Shown: piece after piece, positions 1 through 5,285 of the stretch | Position numbering within the stretch: position 1 is the first letter of the stretch | Layout: each line of letters opens with the position of its first letter | Assembly (NCBI GenBank): GCA_026416215.1 | Contig: JAOAFP010000100.1 | Coordinates: 1 to 5,285, forward strand | DNA from: Negativicutes bacterium | GTDB taxonomy: Bacteria; Bacillota; Negativicutes; SKW292 | Direction of reading: 5' to 3' | DNA length: 5,285 nucleotides | The notes under the pieces: model-generated | What the model was told of the DNA's origin: nothing | The model's database searches: none | The model's input: only the letters and a program-made list of their open reading frames with translations | Translations under genes and position numbers: made by a program

Positions 1-1106
1 AAAAAAAACACGACTATGGTGACAAGATACACCGCCCCGCCTTCGCAAAGGGCAGTCAAAAACAAGTTGTGGGCATTAGAAAAACTGGGAAGGCCAACCG
101 TAGCAGCGGCCTTCGCAAAAGAGCCCAGTCCCAGGCCAAACAGACCATTTTTCTCAACCAGTTCAATGGCCGCGCTGAAAATTGTTAACCTTGCGTCTGT
201 CCTGACTGTCTCCAATAACAGCGCATCAGAGGAAAAAAGCAAGCTATCATTTCCGGTGCCGGCAGTATCTATATCCAACCCAAACCGGCCCAAAAAGGCG
301 GACGCGGTTATGGACAACAGCCCGGAGAAATAAACCGCCAGCACAAACGCCGCCAAGACGATAAATGAGAAGAAATATTTTTTCGCTCTGCCGCCGGAAC
401 GCCCATTCCCGCCACGCTGGAAAACCCCAAATAATAGCCAGAGCAATGTAAAAACCGCCGCTGACAAATAAACCCCCCTTGATATCGATAAGAAGGAGTA
501 AAGATAAAACAGCGCACCGTTAAAAGCTCCCCTGAGCAGGGAAAACAGGATGAGCACCATGGGGTAGATGTGATTTTCTCCCCAGAATCCTGATCGCTCT
601 TCCACAAAGTCCAGTCCTGATGTTTGCATGTTCGTATACTTGCTAAACCAGGTGAGCAGAATAAGGCCAAAAAACGCCGCATTTATAACGCCTTCGCTAA
701 TTTCTCCCCTTTTAAATTGAACAAAAAAGCAAACAAAAAGACCAACTGAGAAAAGCATGGAAACAAAAATCAGCACACTTCTCAGGTCAGACATATTGTC
801 CCCCCAAAAAGAAGGCGTGCCTGACAGCGGCACCGCCAGCAGCAGCAACACCCGCGAGAGTGGCAGATTCAGCCGGGACTCCCCGCGCAGACAGTTCAGA
901 AGTAAGACCGTAATTACGAACAGATCGGCAATGCTGCCCCAAAAGCCCATTCCCCCCGGCAGGTAAAACAAATTTATGACACCCATCGCTGTAATCTGGG
1001 TGAAAAAGAGCAATGGCATGACCGCCAAAAACCAGCCAGACCTGGTGGCTGCCACCAACAATGGCGCCAAGCCTAGCAAGCCCACAAAGACCTTTCCGAG
1101 GGGCAC
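1..1106 (-). CDS. O-antigen polymerase/ligase family membrane protein (Wzy/WaaL-like), 3' end missing
   Basis: Multi-spanning inner-membrane protein that would polymerise or transfer lipid-linked glycan on the outer face of the membrane. I translated the minus strand by hand: 368 codons are open from the GTG at 1106 to the window edge, so the C-terminus is missing. Hydrophobic stretches lie near residues 5-20, 26-42, 58-74, 84-96, 108-131, 137-155, 180-206, 211-228, 243-263 and 352-368. Family marks are an SRG motif (208-210) at a membrane edge, a large polar loop (about 265-320) with RTDAR (302-306), then GLGLGSF (324-330) and SNAHN (343-347) ahead of the last helix. This matches the Wzy_C (PF04932) pattern of Wzy and WaaL proteins. 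The start is well supported: a strong Shine-Dalgarno sits 8 nt upstream and an in-frame TAA directly precedes the GTG. It lies 162 bp after the GT9 gene, probably in the same operon. Polymerase and ligase cannot be told apart from sequence alone. Confidence 0.88.
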   Translation of the reverse strand, partial: MPLGKVFVGLLGLAPLLVAATRSGWFLAVMPLLFFTQITAMGVINLFYLPGGMGFWGSIADLFVITVLLLNCLRGESRLNLPLSRVLLLLAVPLSGTPSFWGDNMSDLRSVLIFVSMLFSVGLFVCFFVQFKRGEISEGVINAAFFGLILLTWFSKYTNMQTSGLDFVEERSGFWGENHIYPMVLILFSLLRGAFNGALFYLYSFLSISRGVYLSAAVFTLLWLLFGVFQRGGNGRSGGRAKKYFFSFIVLAAFVLAVYFSGLLSITASAFLGRFGLDIDTAGTGNDSLLFSSDALLLETVRTDARLTIFSAAIELVEKNGLFGLGLGSFAKAAATVGLPSFSNAHNLFLTALCEGGAVYLVTIVVFF

Positions 1107-1259
1107 TTATCGATTCACCTCCAGTTGATTTTCAACCCGCAGCTTAAAGATTGCCTGCGAACTCCCACCGTTTCCCATAAAGCCGCTCACGGTTGCGGCG
1201 CACAATGCGACAGCCCTGAAATAGGCATCCGCCAGGGCAGTCGCACCCGGCCTGACCAC
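1107..1259 (-). CDS. possible small ORF of 50 codons between the GT9 and Wzy/WaaL-like genes (doubtful)
   Basis: This spacer stretch is open on the minus strand in the same frame as the genes on both sides. The GT9 stop (1269-1271) is followed by 53 sense codons and then a TAA at 1107-1109 that touches the GTG of the next gene. The first possible start is the GTG at 1259, with no convincing Shine-Dalgarno. A later ATG at 1178 would give 23 residues beginning MGNGGSSQ. The peptide has a mildly hydrophobic middle (ALADAYFRAVALCAATVSGF) and a polar tail ending VENQLEVNR. I recognise no family. A 53-codon open run arises by chance fairly often, so this may be untranslated leader, or a former C-terminal extension of the GT9 protein cut off by its stop codon. 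Confidence 0.2.
   Translation of the reverse strand: MVRPGATALADAYFRAVALCAATVSGFMGNGGSSQAIFKLRVENQLEVNR
1115..1122 (-). promoter_or_regulatory. Shine-Dalgarno that fixes the GTG start of the Wzy/WaaL-like gene
   Basis: On the minus strand this reads GGAGGTGA, an eight-base match to the anti-Shine-Dalgarno end of 16S rRNA, followed by an 8-nt spacer (ATCGATAA) and GTG at 1106. The last three spacer bases are an in-frame TAA, so translation of the downstream gene cannot begin further upstream in this frame. Confidence 0.85.
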
Positions 1260-1268
1260 CCGCCCGGC

Positions 1269-2525
1269 TTAGCCTGTTACACCGTCGGCCGCAAAGTTAC
1301 TGGCAATTTCCGGGTAAATTGCTCTGTAAACCTGTTCCACAGTAACTCTCTCCATACATTCATTTTTTCTTTCCCTAAAGCATTTTCGGGGGTAGCATGG
1401 CCGGCACCCAATGTCCGCAAATATTGGCGTGGCGTTGTTGCTGTAAGCCATTGTCTTGCGATGGTCTGTCGGTCCGTATATTATGAAGCTTCTGGTATCG
1501 GTAAGAGAGGCGAGGTGACTGCCGCCCGAACAAGCCGTGACAACAGCCACCGACTCGCTCACCAGCTTAAGCAGGGATGCCCAGTCTTCGCTGTAAAACA
1601 GCCTTATCCTGTCCTTACGACGGGCGTTCATCAATATTTGCCTACCGATGCCATCCTCTCCCTTGCTTAAAGGGACCACAACGGTCATATGTTCAAAATC
1701 CGCAATTATTCGATCGGCCAGTCCGGCATAGTTCAGGGGGGGCCATCTCTTATAACTCTCCCCCGGCGAGCTCCCTGGCCAGAAAATAATCTGGCTTTTT
1801 TTGGGGGTTTCAAACTCAATCCCCAGAAGCTCCCCCGCCACTTTGCCACCAAATTTGTTGGTAGTCCACCAGCTAAGCCGGGGTTTGTCGATAAGATTTG
1901 CCCTGGCAAGAAGTTTTAAGGTCAGATCGGTCTTGTGCTCGGCTTTGTCGCCGCAGCCGGCCATAACAGAAAACATGCCTTCCGCCCACGCAACAAAGTT
2001 GCCAATTATCCGCTGCCTTCTGACCAAAACAATAAAAAACTTCGTCCATATATTTTTTTCGTTAAAGTACGTCGAGAATACCGTATAGCTCCCGGCATTT
2101 ATGGAGAAAATCAACCGCAGGCCGTTAAGCATCCTTTTTACCGGGCATTTTCCCAGTGCCATTACGGACAAGTTTTGCCCGTTTTTGGCAACCTTGCCCA
2201 GCAAATACTCCAAAAGTCCCTTCTCCACAGTTGATGACACGGCGATGATGACCTTGCCGTGGAAGCTGTTGTTCGCCGCAACCAATATGGCCGGCAGGTT
2301 CATAATCAGATCCCCTAACCCATGTTGACTGATAATGGCCAGGTTTTGCGAAGTCGTCCCTGATGCGTCATTCAATTTACAGCCTCCCCGGTTGAGCAGG
2401 CGGTCCAAGCCGGCCCTACCCCAGCTCAACAGGCCGGATATACGTACAACGACTCCCAAAATTTTAACGCTCTCCATTTTTCCGTGTTTATGCCGTATTA
2501 CCCCCGCCGCCCTCATAAAATTCAT
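1269..2525 (-). CDS. GT9-family glycosyltransferase (ADP-heptose:LPS heptosyltransferase-like)
   Basis: Predicted GT-B glycosyltransferase of family GT9 (WaaC/WaaF/WaaQ type), acting on the cytoplasmic side of the membrane to add a sugar, classically a heptose from ADP-heptose, to a lipid-linked acceptor. In the 418-residue form the N-terminal motif GLGDLIMNLPA is at 69-79, a WPGSSPGESYKRWPPLNYAGLA block with the conserved KRWP at 259-262, the SGGSHLASL loop at 333-341, YGPT at 350-353, and the family's C-terminal cysteine cluster (C374, C377, C382, C390) with CMERVTVEQV. Length suits the family, with about 55 extra residues ahead of the first strand. The start is uncertain: ATG at 2525, 2516 or 2477 (MESVKILG, 402 residues), none with a strong Shine-Dalgarno; an in-frame TGA lies just upstream of 2525. 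Oddity: the Asp of the usual NDSG/DTG motif is Cys332 (TACSGGSH). It follows the KLHPRE glycosyltransferase by 86 bp. The donor sugar is not established; not all GT9 proteins transfer heptose. Confidence 0.88.
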   Translation of the reverse strand: MNFMRAAGVIRHKHGKMESVKILGVVVRISGLLSWGRAGLDRLLNRGGCKLNDASGTTSQNLAIISQHGLGDLIMNLPAILVAANNSFHGKVIIAVSSTVEKGLLEYLLGKVAKNGQNLSVMALGKCPVKRMLNGLRLIFSINAGSYTVFSTYFNEKNIWTKFFIVLVRRQRIIGNFVAWAEGMFSVMAGCGDKAEHKTDLTLKLLARANLIDKPRLSWWTTNKFGGKVAGELLGIEFETPKKSQIIFWPGSSPGESYKRWPPLNYAGLADRIIADFEHMTVVVPLSKGEDGIGRQILMNARRKDRIRLFYSEDWASLLKLVSESVAVVTACSGGSHLASLTDTRSFIIYGPTDHRKTMAYSNNATPIFADIGCRPCYPRKCFRERKNECMERVTVEQVYRAIYPEIASNFAADGVTG

Positions 2526-2611
2526 CTCAAATGTTTTTCTCCGCTGGGCGCGTCCGTTTTTTCAGTTACCTGCGCGTGCCTGAGTCCCCATGAGGTTAAC
2601 GACACGACGAA

Positions 2612-3910
2612 CTATTGGTCGCATCCGCCGCTACGCAAACGACTAACGATCACGTTGGCAATGTTCTCTGCCCCCCGGGCGCCAGAAATGCCGGCGTCCA
2701 TCCAGTATTCATACGCCACTCCGAAGACCCAGGCCCTACTCATGCGGGAACGCAGATTGTAGCTTTCCTCATCCTCAATTATTAGTCTTAATTCCTTAAC
2801 CAAATCAGCATGGCAGCCGACAGTCAGCCGCCCGTAATAATCACCAAACATGCTGAACCTCAAATCGCCCAGGTAATCAATGCCGATTACGGGTATGGAT
2901 TTCCGGGCTGCCTGCCTTAACATGTCAGTGTTGTGCCCAACCGCTATCTGTCGGCTATCTCCTGCCATTTTCGCCAGCTTTTCCCCGCATTCAAGGCAGG
3001 CAATCCCATAAAGGGAAAATATTTCATCCGATCTTGCACTTAGGTATGGATATTCGATCTCCCTGGGGTGCAGCTTGACAAAAATCCTCACCCCTTCAAT
3101 GTCAAGGAGCCTCGCGAAGGACTCTCCAAGCCAATTATGCAGAGCCAGTACGTAGGCATAGCCGTATCTCTCCTGTATGACCTCCGTGTAATAAACGACG
3201 GAAATCCCCCTGTCCCGGCGTGTCACACCTGCCCGCGAAAAGGACGGCGTATCAGGGATCTCCCGGGGATCCCCGACTACAATTACTCTTGCCTCCGAAA
3301 TTCCCTGTTCAACTATTTCTCTTTTAAAATCGTCTGTCGCCGACAGAATAACGGACTTTGACGTGTAAGACCCAATAACAGTCCCGGGGTATCTGAATAT
3401 CTTTTCAATTCGACCGGATTTTCTCAACGTCGTTTCTGTTCCGACATTTCTTATATTGTGCACGATAAATATCGCTATATTCAGCTGAAGACAAACTTTC
3501 TGGATCACACGTACATGGAAGTCGCCAAGGTCTGAATTAATGACTATCGCGTCAGGCCGCATACGCAGCATGAACTTCGCTAACAACAGAACATTTAACA
3601 GCAGTTTTGCCGCATTCAGCGATTTTCTGACAAAATCCCAAACCCCCAGCCGGTTGTTTTTTCGGGGCACCTGACCGAATAACCTAACCGTTGCTATTTG
3701 TAAATTATCGCGTGCGAACCTTTCAGCGTTGTAAACGTTCTCCTCCCACGATTTGTGTAGTGGTCTGATGACCATCAGGATGGCTTCGACATTTTCATGC
3801 TTGCGCAAAGCAGCCGCTATATTCAAAAACGCACCATAACTTAGGTAATAGTTTAGCGGGATAAGCAAGACTTTCGTTATTTTCCCAGAGGATTTTTCCA
3901 TGATGATCAT
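2612..3910 (-). CDS. probable GT-B glycosyltransferase with KLHPRE motif, polysaccharide biosynthesis
   Basis: Cytoplasmic, non-membrane protein of 432 residues from the ATG at 3910. It opens with a Rossmann-like strand (KITKVLLIPLNYYLSYGAF, about 10-28), has a second strand-loop (RPDAIVINSDLGDFH, about 118-132) and IFIVHN (147-152). The C-terminal half begins with GISVVYYTEVIQERYGY (235-251) and carries FVKLHPRE (277-284), then VGHNTDMLRQAARKSIPVIGID (324-345). A lone KLHPRE-type motif followed by a G-x-N-T-x-x-L-x-x-A strand-turn is known from GT-B enzymes of the capsule polysaccharide, sialyl/polysialyltransferase and CDP-glycerol glycerophosphotransferase kind; the exact family is my inference. 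The frame is open to an ATG at 4006, but that stretch reads poorly (MWINAILTGLCAGENHRS) and covers a stem-loop. ATG 3910 or 3901 (MEKSSGK) directly precede the conserved domain. A GGAGG lies 15 nt and a GGGGG 5 nt before 3910, so the ribosome site is ambiguous. It sits between an SDR and a GT9 gene. Confidence 0.7.
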   Translation of the reverse strand: MIIMEKSSGKITKVLLIPLNYYLSYGAFLNIAAALRKHENVEAILMVIRPLHKSWEENVYNAERFARDNLQIATVRLFGQVPRKNNRLGVWDFVRKSLNAAKLLLNVLLLAKFMLRMRPDAIVINSDLGDFHVRVIQKVCLQLNIAIFIVHNIRNVGTETTLRKSGRIEKIFRYPGTVIGSYTSKSVILSATDDFKREIVEQGISEARVIVVGDPREIPDTPSFSRAGVTRRDRGISVVYYTEVIQERYGYAYVLALHNWLGESFARLLDIEGVRIFVKLHPREIEYPYLSARSDEIFSLYGIACLECGEKLAKMAGDSRQIAVGHNTDMLRQAARKSIPVIGIDYLGDLRFSMFGDYYGRLTVGCHADLVKELRLIIEDEESYNLRSRMSRAWVFGVAYEYWMDAGISGARGAENIANVIVSRLRSGGCDQ

Positions 3911-3945
3911 CAAAGCCCCCGACGTCCTCCGTGTGGACACCATAC

Positions 3946-3989
3946 ATTGACAGCTGCGGTGGTTTTCACCTGCACATAAGCCTGTCAAT
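3946..3989 (-). repeat. long imperfect stem-loop in the leader of the KLHPRE glycosyltransferase
   Basis: Perfect 8-base outer arms ATTGACAG (3982-3989, minus strand) and CTGTCAAT (3946-3953) enclose a second stem. In the transcript, UGC-A-GGUG pairs with CACC-GCA around an AAAAC loop, with a single bulged A. The outer and inner stems are separated by an asymmetric internal loop (7 nt against 1 nt). The hairpin ends 35 nt before the preferred ATG at 3910. No U-tract follows it, so it does not look like a simple intrinsic terminator. It could be a leader structure or a protein-binding inverted repeat. Confidence 0.5.
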
Positions 3990-4090
3990 ATAGCGTTTAT
4001 CCACACGGCTGATTATTCAGCAGCTTCCCGTTCAGCCTCTCCGCGACGGTATTCTTTCCACCCACCAACAGTCCTTAGGTTAGCGAAGCA

Positions 4091-4122
4091 CCCGCCGGCC
4101 AGGCGGGGTTTTCGGCCGGCGG
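4091..4122 (+). terminator. GC-rich inverted repeat, terminator-like on the plus strand
   Basis: Two alternative hairpins overlap. CCCGCC (4091-4096) pairs with GGCGGG (4102-4107) around GGCCA and is followed by GTTTT, the layout of a short intrinsic terminator for plus-strand transcription. Alternatively CCGCCGGCC (4092-4100) pairs perfectly with GGCCGGCGG (4114-4122) across a 13-nt loop; this longer hairpin forms on either strand. Read on the minus strand, in the direction of the genes, no T-run follows. The T-run is only four bases, so terminator activity is uncertain. Confidence 0.4.
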
Positions 4123-4193
4123 CCACGGTTCTTCCGCGAACAATGCTCGGGATGCCCTGGCCAAAACACTTTTTTGAACGGTAATTTGCCAGA

Positions 4194-4334
4194 TTAAGTG
4201 TTAAGGCAGTGTTTCTCAGCCAGAGCGTTCACGGCTGATTCCACCGATGACGGTGTGTACGTCCGGCCGTTTAACGGCCAGATAAGGCTTTGTCTTCCCT
4301 TCAGCGACACCTTGCCAGATGGCTCAATTAACAC
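4194..4334 (-). CDS. doubtful small ORF of 46 codons downstream of the SDR
   Basis: A minus-strand frame is open from inside the SDR 3' end down to a TAA at 4194. The only ATG (4511) lies deep within the SDR gene in another frame and is not credible as a start. The portion outside the SDR could start at the GTG at 4334, giving MLIEPSGKVSLKGRQ and ending in ALAEKHCLNT. An AGGAG occurs upstream, but 17 nt away, too far to be convincing. The composition looks somewhat protein-like, but I recognise no family. It may be the tail of a decayed gene or chance. Confidence 0.2.
   Translation of the reverse strand: MLIEPSGKVSLKGRQSLIWPLNGRTYTPSSVESAVNALAEKHCLNT
4265..4279. repeat. 15-bp palindrome GGCCGTT-T-AACGGCC
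   Basis: Seven-base arms GGCCGTT and AACGGCC are perfectly complementary about a single central T. The loop is too short for an RNA hairpin without opening inner pairs, so a dimeric DNA-binding protein site is one possible reading. It falls inside the doubtful ORF at 4194-4334 and may simply be chance. Confidence 0.3.
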
Positions 4335-4413
4335 GGCTTCACTACAAAATGCTCCTGTTTGCCGTTTATTTATATCGCCCAGCCGATAAGCAAGTGAGAA
4401 ACAAAGGGTTCGC

Positions 4414-5217
4414 TTAGCAGGCAGTCCATCCACCGTCAACCGCCAGAACGTGTCCGGTAATATATTTTGACAAGTCCGATAATAAGAACACAACCGCACC
4501 AGAAACGTCATCCGGTTCAGCCAGCCGTTTCATCGGAACCTGACGCGTATAATTATTCAGAAAGGCAGCAGGCTGTCTGTCAAGAACTCCGCCAGGGGCT
4601 ACGCAGTTAAATCGCAAGTTATAACTTCCGTAATACGAAGCCAAGTACCTGGTAAGACTGATAACCCCCCCTTTAATAGCCGCATAAGCGGCCGGCATAG
4701 TCATTGTCGTCCCTTCATAAACGTTGAATCTGGGCCCCCTGAGGCCATAAATTGAAGCCATATTGACTATACTGCCAAAATTATTTTTTTTCATATGCTT
4801 TGCCGCCTTCTGGCAACACAAAAAATACCCGTTAAGGTGCATATCAACGTTCCTTCGCCACGAGTCCAGCGGGATGGACTCGAAGTCCTCGTGCCAGTCG
4901 CCGGTGCGAGGGTAGGCGTTGTTCACCCAGCCATATATGGTGCCATACTCTGCTTCGACCTTGCGGATAAGATTATCCACGCTTTCCTCGCTGGCAATAT
5001 CGAGCTCAACAGGCACCACCAGCCCGCCGCTCGCGCTTAGCTCTAGTTCCAGTTTATAGGCCCTTTCGAAGTCTACGTCGGCTACAACTACAACAGCACC
5101 GGCAACGGCCAGGTTTTTAACTATACTCCTCCCAATTAGACCTGCCCCTCCGGTTACCACCACAACTCTGCCCGTCAGCAACGGGCAATTCTTATGCCAA
5201 TCTTTTGAACCCTGCAT
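4414..5217 (-). CDS. short-chain dehydrogenase/reductase, PtmA-like (sugar modification)
   Basis: Cytoplasmic NAD(P)-dependent oxidoreductase of the classical SDR family, 267 residues from the ATG at 5217. Visible motifs are the nucleotide-binding TGGAGLIG (22-29), acidic residues D47 and D49 after the second strand (which favour NAD over NADP), LDI (72-74), NNAY (99-102) in place of NNAG, catalytic Ser155 (MASIYG), the YAAIK pair Tyr178/Lys182, APGG (207-210) and the terminal AVDGGW. The Ser-Tyr spacing is about ten residues longer than usual because of an insert holding YEGTTMTMPAAY. From memory, this insert is characteristic of the PtmA-type SDRs found with flagellin and legionaminic/pseudaminic-acid genes. 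The position of the tetrad Asn appears to be His127 (HLNGYF). GTG 5229 and ATG 5226 are also in frame, but they overlap the Shine-Dalgarno that correctly serves ATG 5217. The substrate is unknown; with glycosyltransferases downstream, a nucleotide-sugar or nonulosonate precursor is likely. Confidence 0.9.
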   Translation of the reverse strand: MQGSKDWHKNCPLLTGRVVVVTGGAGLIGRSIVKNLAVAGAVVVVADVDFERAYKLELELSASGGLVVPVELDIASEESVDNLIRKVEAEYGTIYGWVNNAYPRTGDWHEDFESIPLDSWRRNVDMHLNGYFLCCQKAAKHMKKNNFGSIVNMASIYGLRGPRFNVYEGTTMTMPAAYAAIKGGVISLTRYLASYYGSYNLRFNCVAPGGVLDRQPAAFLNNYTRQVPMKRLAEPDDVSGAVVFLLSDLSKYITGHVLAVDGGWTAC

Positions 5218-5266
5218 GTCGAACATCACCTTTAAGCCTGTTCAGTATATCCCCGGAGTTTAACGC
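5192..5266 (-). CDS. possible 3' end of an upstream gene (partial, uncertain frame)
   Basis: Only 75 bases are available before the adapter. One minus-strand frame reads ALNSGDILNRLKGDVRHAG onward to a TAA at 5192-5194, which would overlap the SDR start by about 26 nt, a common arrangement in operons. A second frame reads VKLRGYTEQA and stops at a TAA ending at 5232, just at the SDR ribosome site. Either could be the true end of an upstream gene; too little sequence remains to decide or to name a family. Confidence 0.3.
   Translation of the reverse strand, partial: ALNSGDILNRLKGDVRHAGFKRLA
5225..5233 (-). promoter_or_regulatory. Shine-Dalgarno that selects the ATG at 5217 for the SDR
   Basis: The minus strand reads AAAGGTGAT, then a 7-nt spacer GTTCGAC, then ATG at 5217. 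The alternative in-frame starts GTG 5229 and ATG 5226 lie inside this site and have no comparable sequence at the right distance, so 5217 is preferred. Confidence 0.65.
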
Positions 5267-5285
5267 CTGTCTCTTATACACATCT
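5267..5285 (+). other. Tn5 mosaic-end (Nextera) adapter remnant, not genomic
   Basis: The last 19 bases, CTGTCTCTTATACACATCT, are identical to the reverse complement of the Tn5 mosaic end used in tagmentation libraries (AGATGTGTATAAGAGACAG). The exact match and the placement flush with the end of the sequence point to untrimmed adapter read-through and not to a natural transposon end. Confidence 0.97.

Larger units (their letters stand above)
3911..4413. other. gap without a confident gene between the SDR and the KLHPRE glycosyltransferase
   Basis: About 500 bp. It contains a weak small ORF (4194-4334), a 15-bp palindrome (4265-4279), a GC-rich inverted repeat (4091-4122) and a stem-loop (3946-3989). 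No tRNA, CRISPR or insertion-sequence ends are visible. The length is unusual inside a same-strand polysaccharide gene cluster, where genes are normally closely packed. It therefore may be a transcript boundary with its own promoter, or the remains of a lost gene. Confidence 0.6.

Noticed and set aside
1..8. Run of eight A bases at the left edge as a tail or artefact
   Set aside because: On the minus strand it continues the open frame of the membrane protein as Phe codons after VTIVV, consistent with a real transmembrane helix.
16..333. 105-codon ATG-started plus-strand ORF at the left edge
   Set aside because: It lies opposite the loop and C-terminal region of the Wzy/WaaL-like protein, whose minus-strand reading has family motifs and membrane helices; this ORF has no recognisable features.
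308..682. 124-codon minus-strand ORF rich in Cys, Ser and Arg
   Set aside because: It is another frame of the Wzy/WaaL-like gene; the frame that starts at 1106 is the coherent membrane protein.
1125..1670. 181-codon plus-strand ORF
   Set aside because: It is antisense to the conserved C-terminal half of the GT9 gene and has no recognisable motifs or ribosome site.
3960..3988. Possible promoter with TTGACA (3983-3988, minus strand) as -35 box
   Set aside because: At 17-nt spacing the would-be -10 reads AAACCA, which is poor. The TTGACA is also explained as one arm of the inverted repeat.
3911..4006. N-terminal extension of the KLHPRE glycosyltransferase to the ATG at 4006
   Set aside because: The added residues look non-conserved and Cys-rich, the segment contains the 44-nt stem-loop, and two ATGs at 3910 and 3901 directly precede the first Rossmann strand.
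5267..5285. Natural Tn5/IS50 transposon end
   Set aside because: It is an exact 19-bp match to the engineered mosaic end, placed precisely at the sequence terminus, with no transposase nearby; library adapter is the simpler explanation.

Overview
This is a 5.3 kb end-of-contig fragment of a bacterial surface-polysaccharide (O-antigen, capsule or surface-glycan) biosynthesis locus. All credible genes lie on the minus strand and are read from right to left. I see no credible gene on the plus strand. GC content looks intermediate, near 50% by eye. Start sites include GTG, and two genes have good Shine-Dalgarno sequences. A GT9 (heptosyltransferase-family) protein beside a Wzy/WaaL-type membrane protein suggests a bacterium with a complex cell-surface glycan. 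The sequence alone does not place it in a phylum.

Layout in the direction of transcription: bases 5267-5285 are not genomic. They are an exact copy of the 19-nt Tn5 mosaic-end (Nextera) adapter, so biological sequence stops at 5266. Just inside that edge there may be the last codons of an upstream gene. Next is an SDR oxidoreductase (5217 to 4414) resembling the PtmA-type enzymes of flagellin and nonulosonic-acid modification clusters. About 500 bp without a confident gene follow, holding a GC-rich terminator-like inverted repeat, a 15-bp palindrome, a long stem-loop and one doubtful small ORF. Then come a probable GT-B glycosyltransferase with a KLHPRE motif (3910 to 2612), a GT9 glycosyltransferase (2525 or 2477 to 1269), and a polytopic O-antigen polymerase/ligase-family protein that starts at a GTG at 1106 and runs off the left edge. 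A 162-bp spacer before this last gene contains a possible 50-codon ORF whose stop directly abuts that GTG.

Inferred joint role: the SDR helps make or modify a sugar precursor, the two glycosyltransferases add sugars to a growing repeat unit or core, and the Wzy/WaaL-type protein polymerises or ligates the glycan at the membrane. No precursor-pathway partner (NeuB-like synthase, CMP transferase, flippase) is visible, so the sugar is unknown. Nothing here amounts to a clearly new system. The points most worth following are the altered active-site positions in the GT9 and SDR proteins, the structured leader before the KLHPRE glycosyltransferase, and the adapter artefact.
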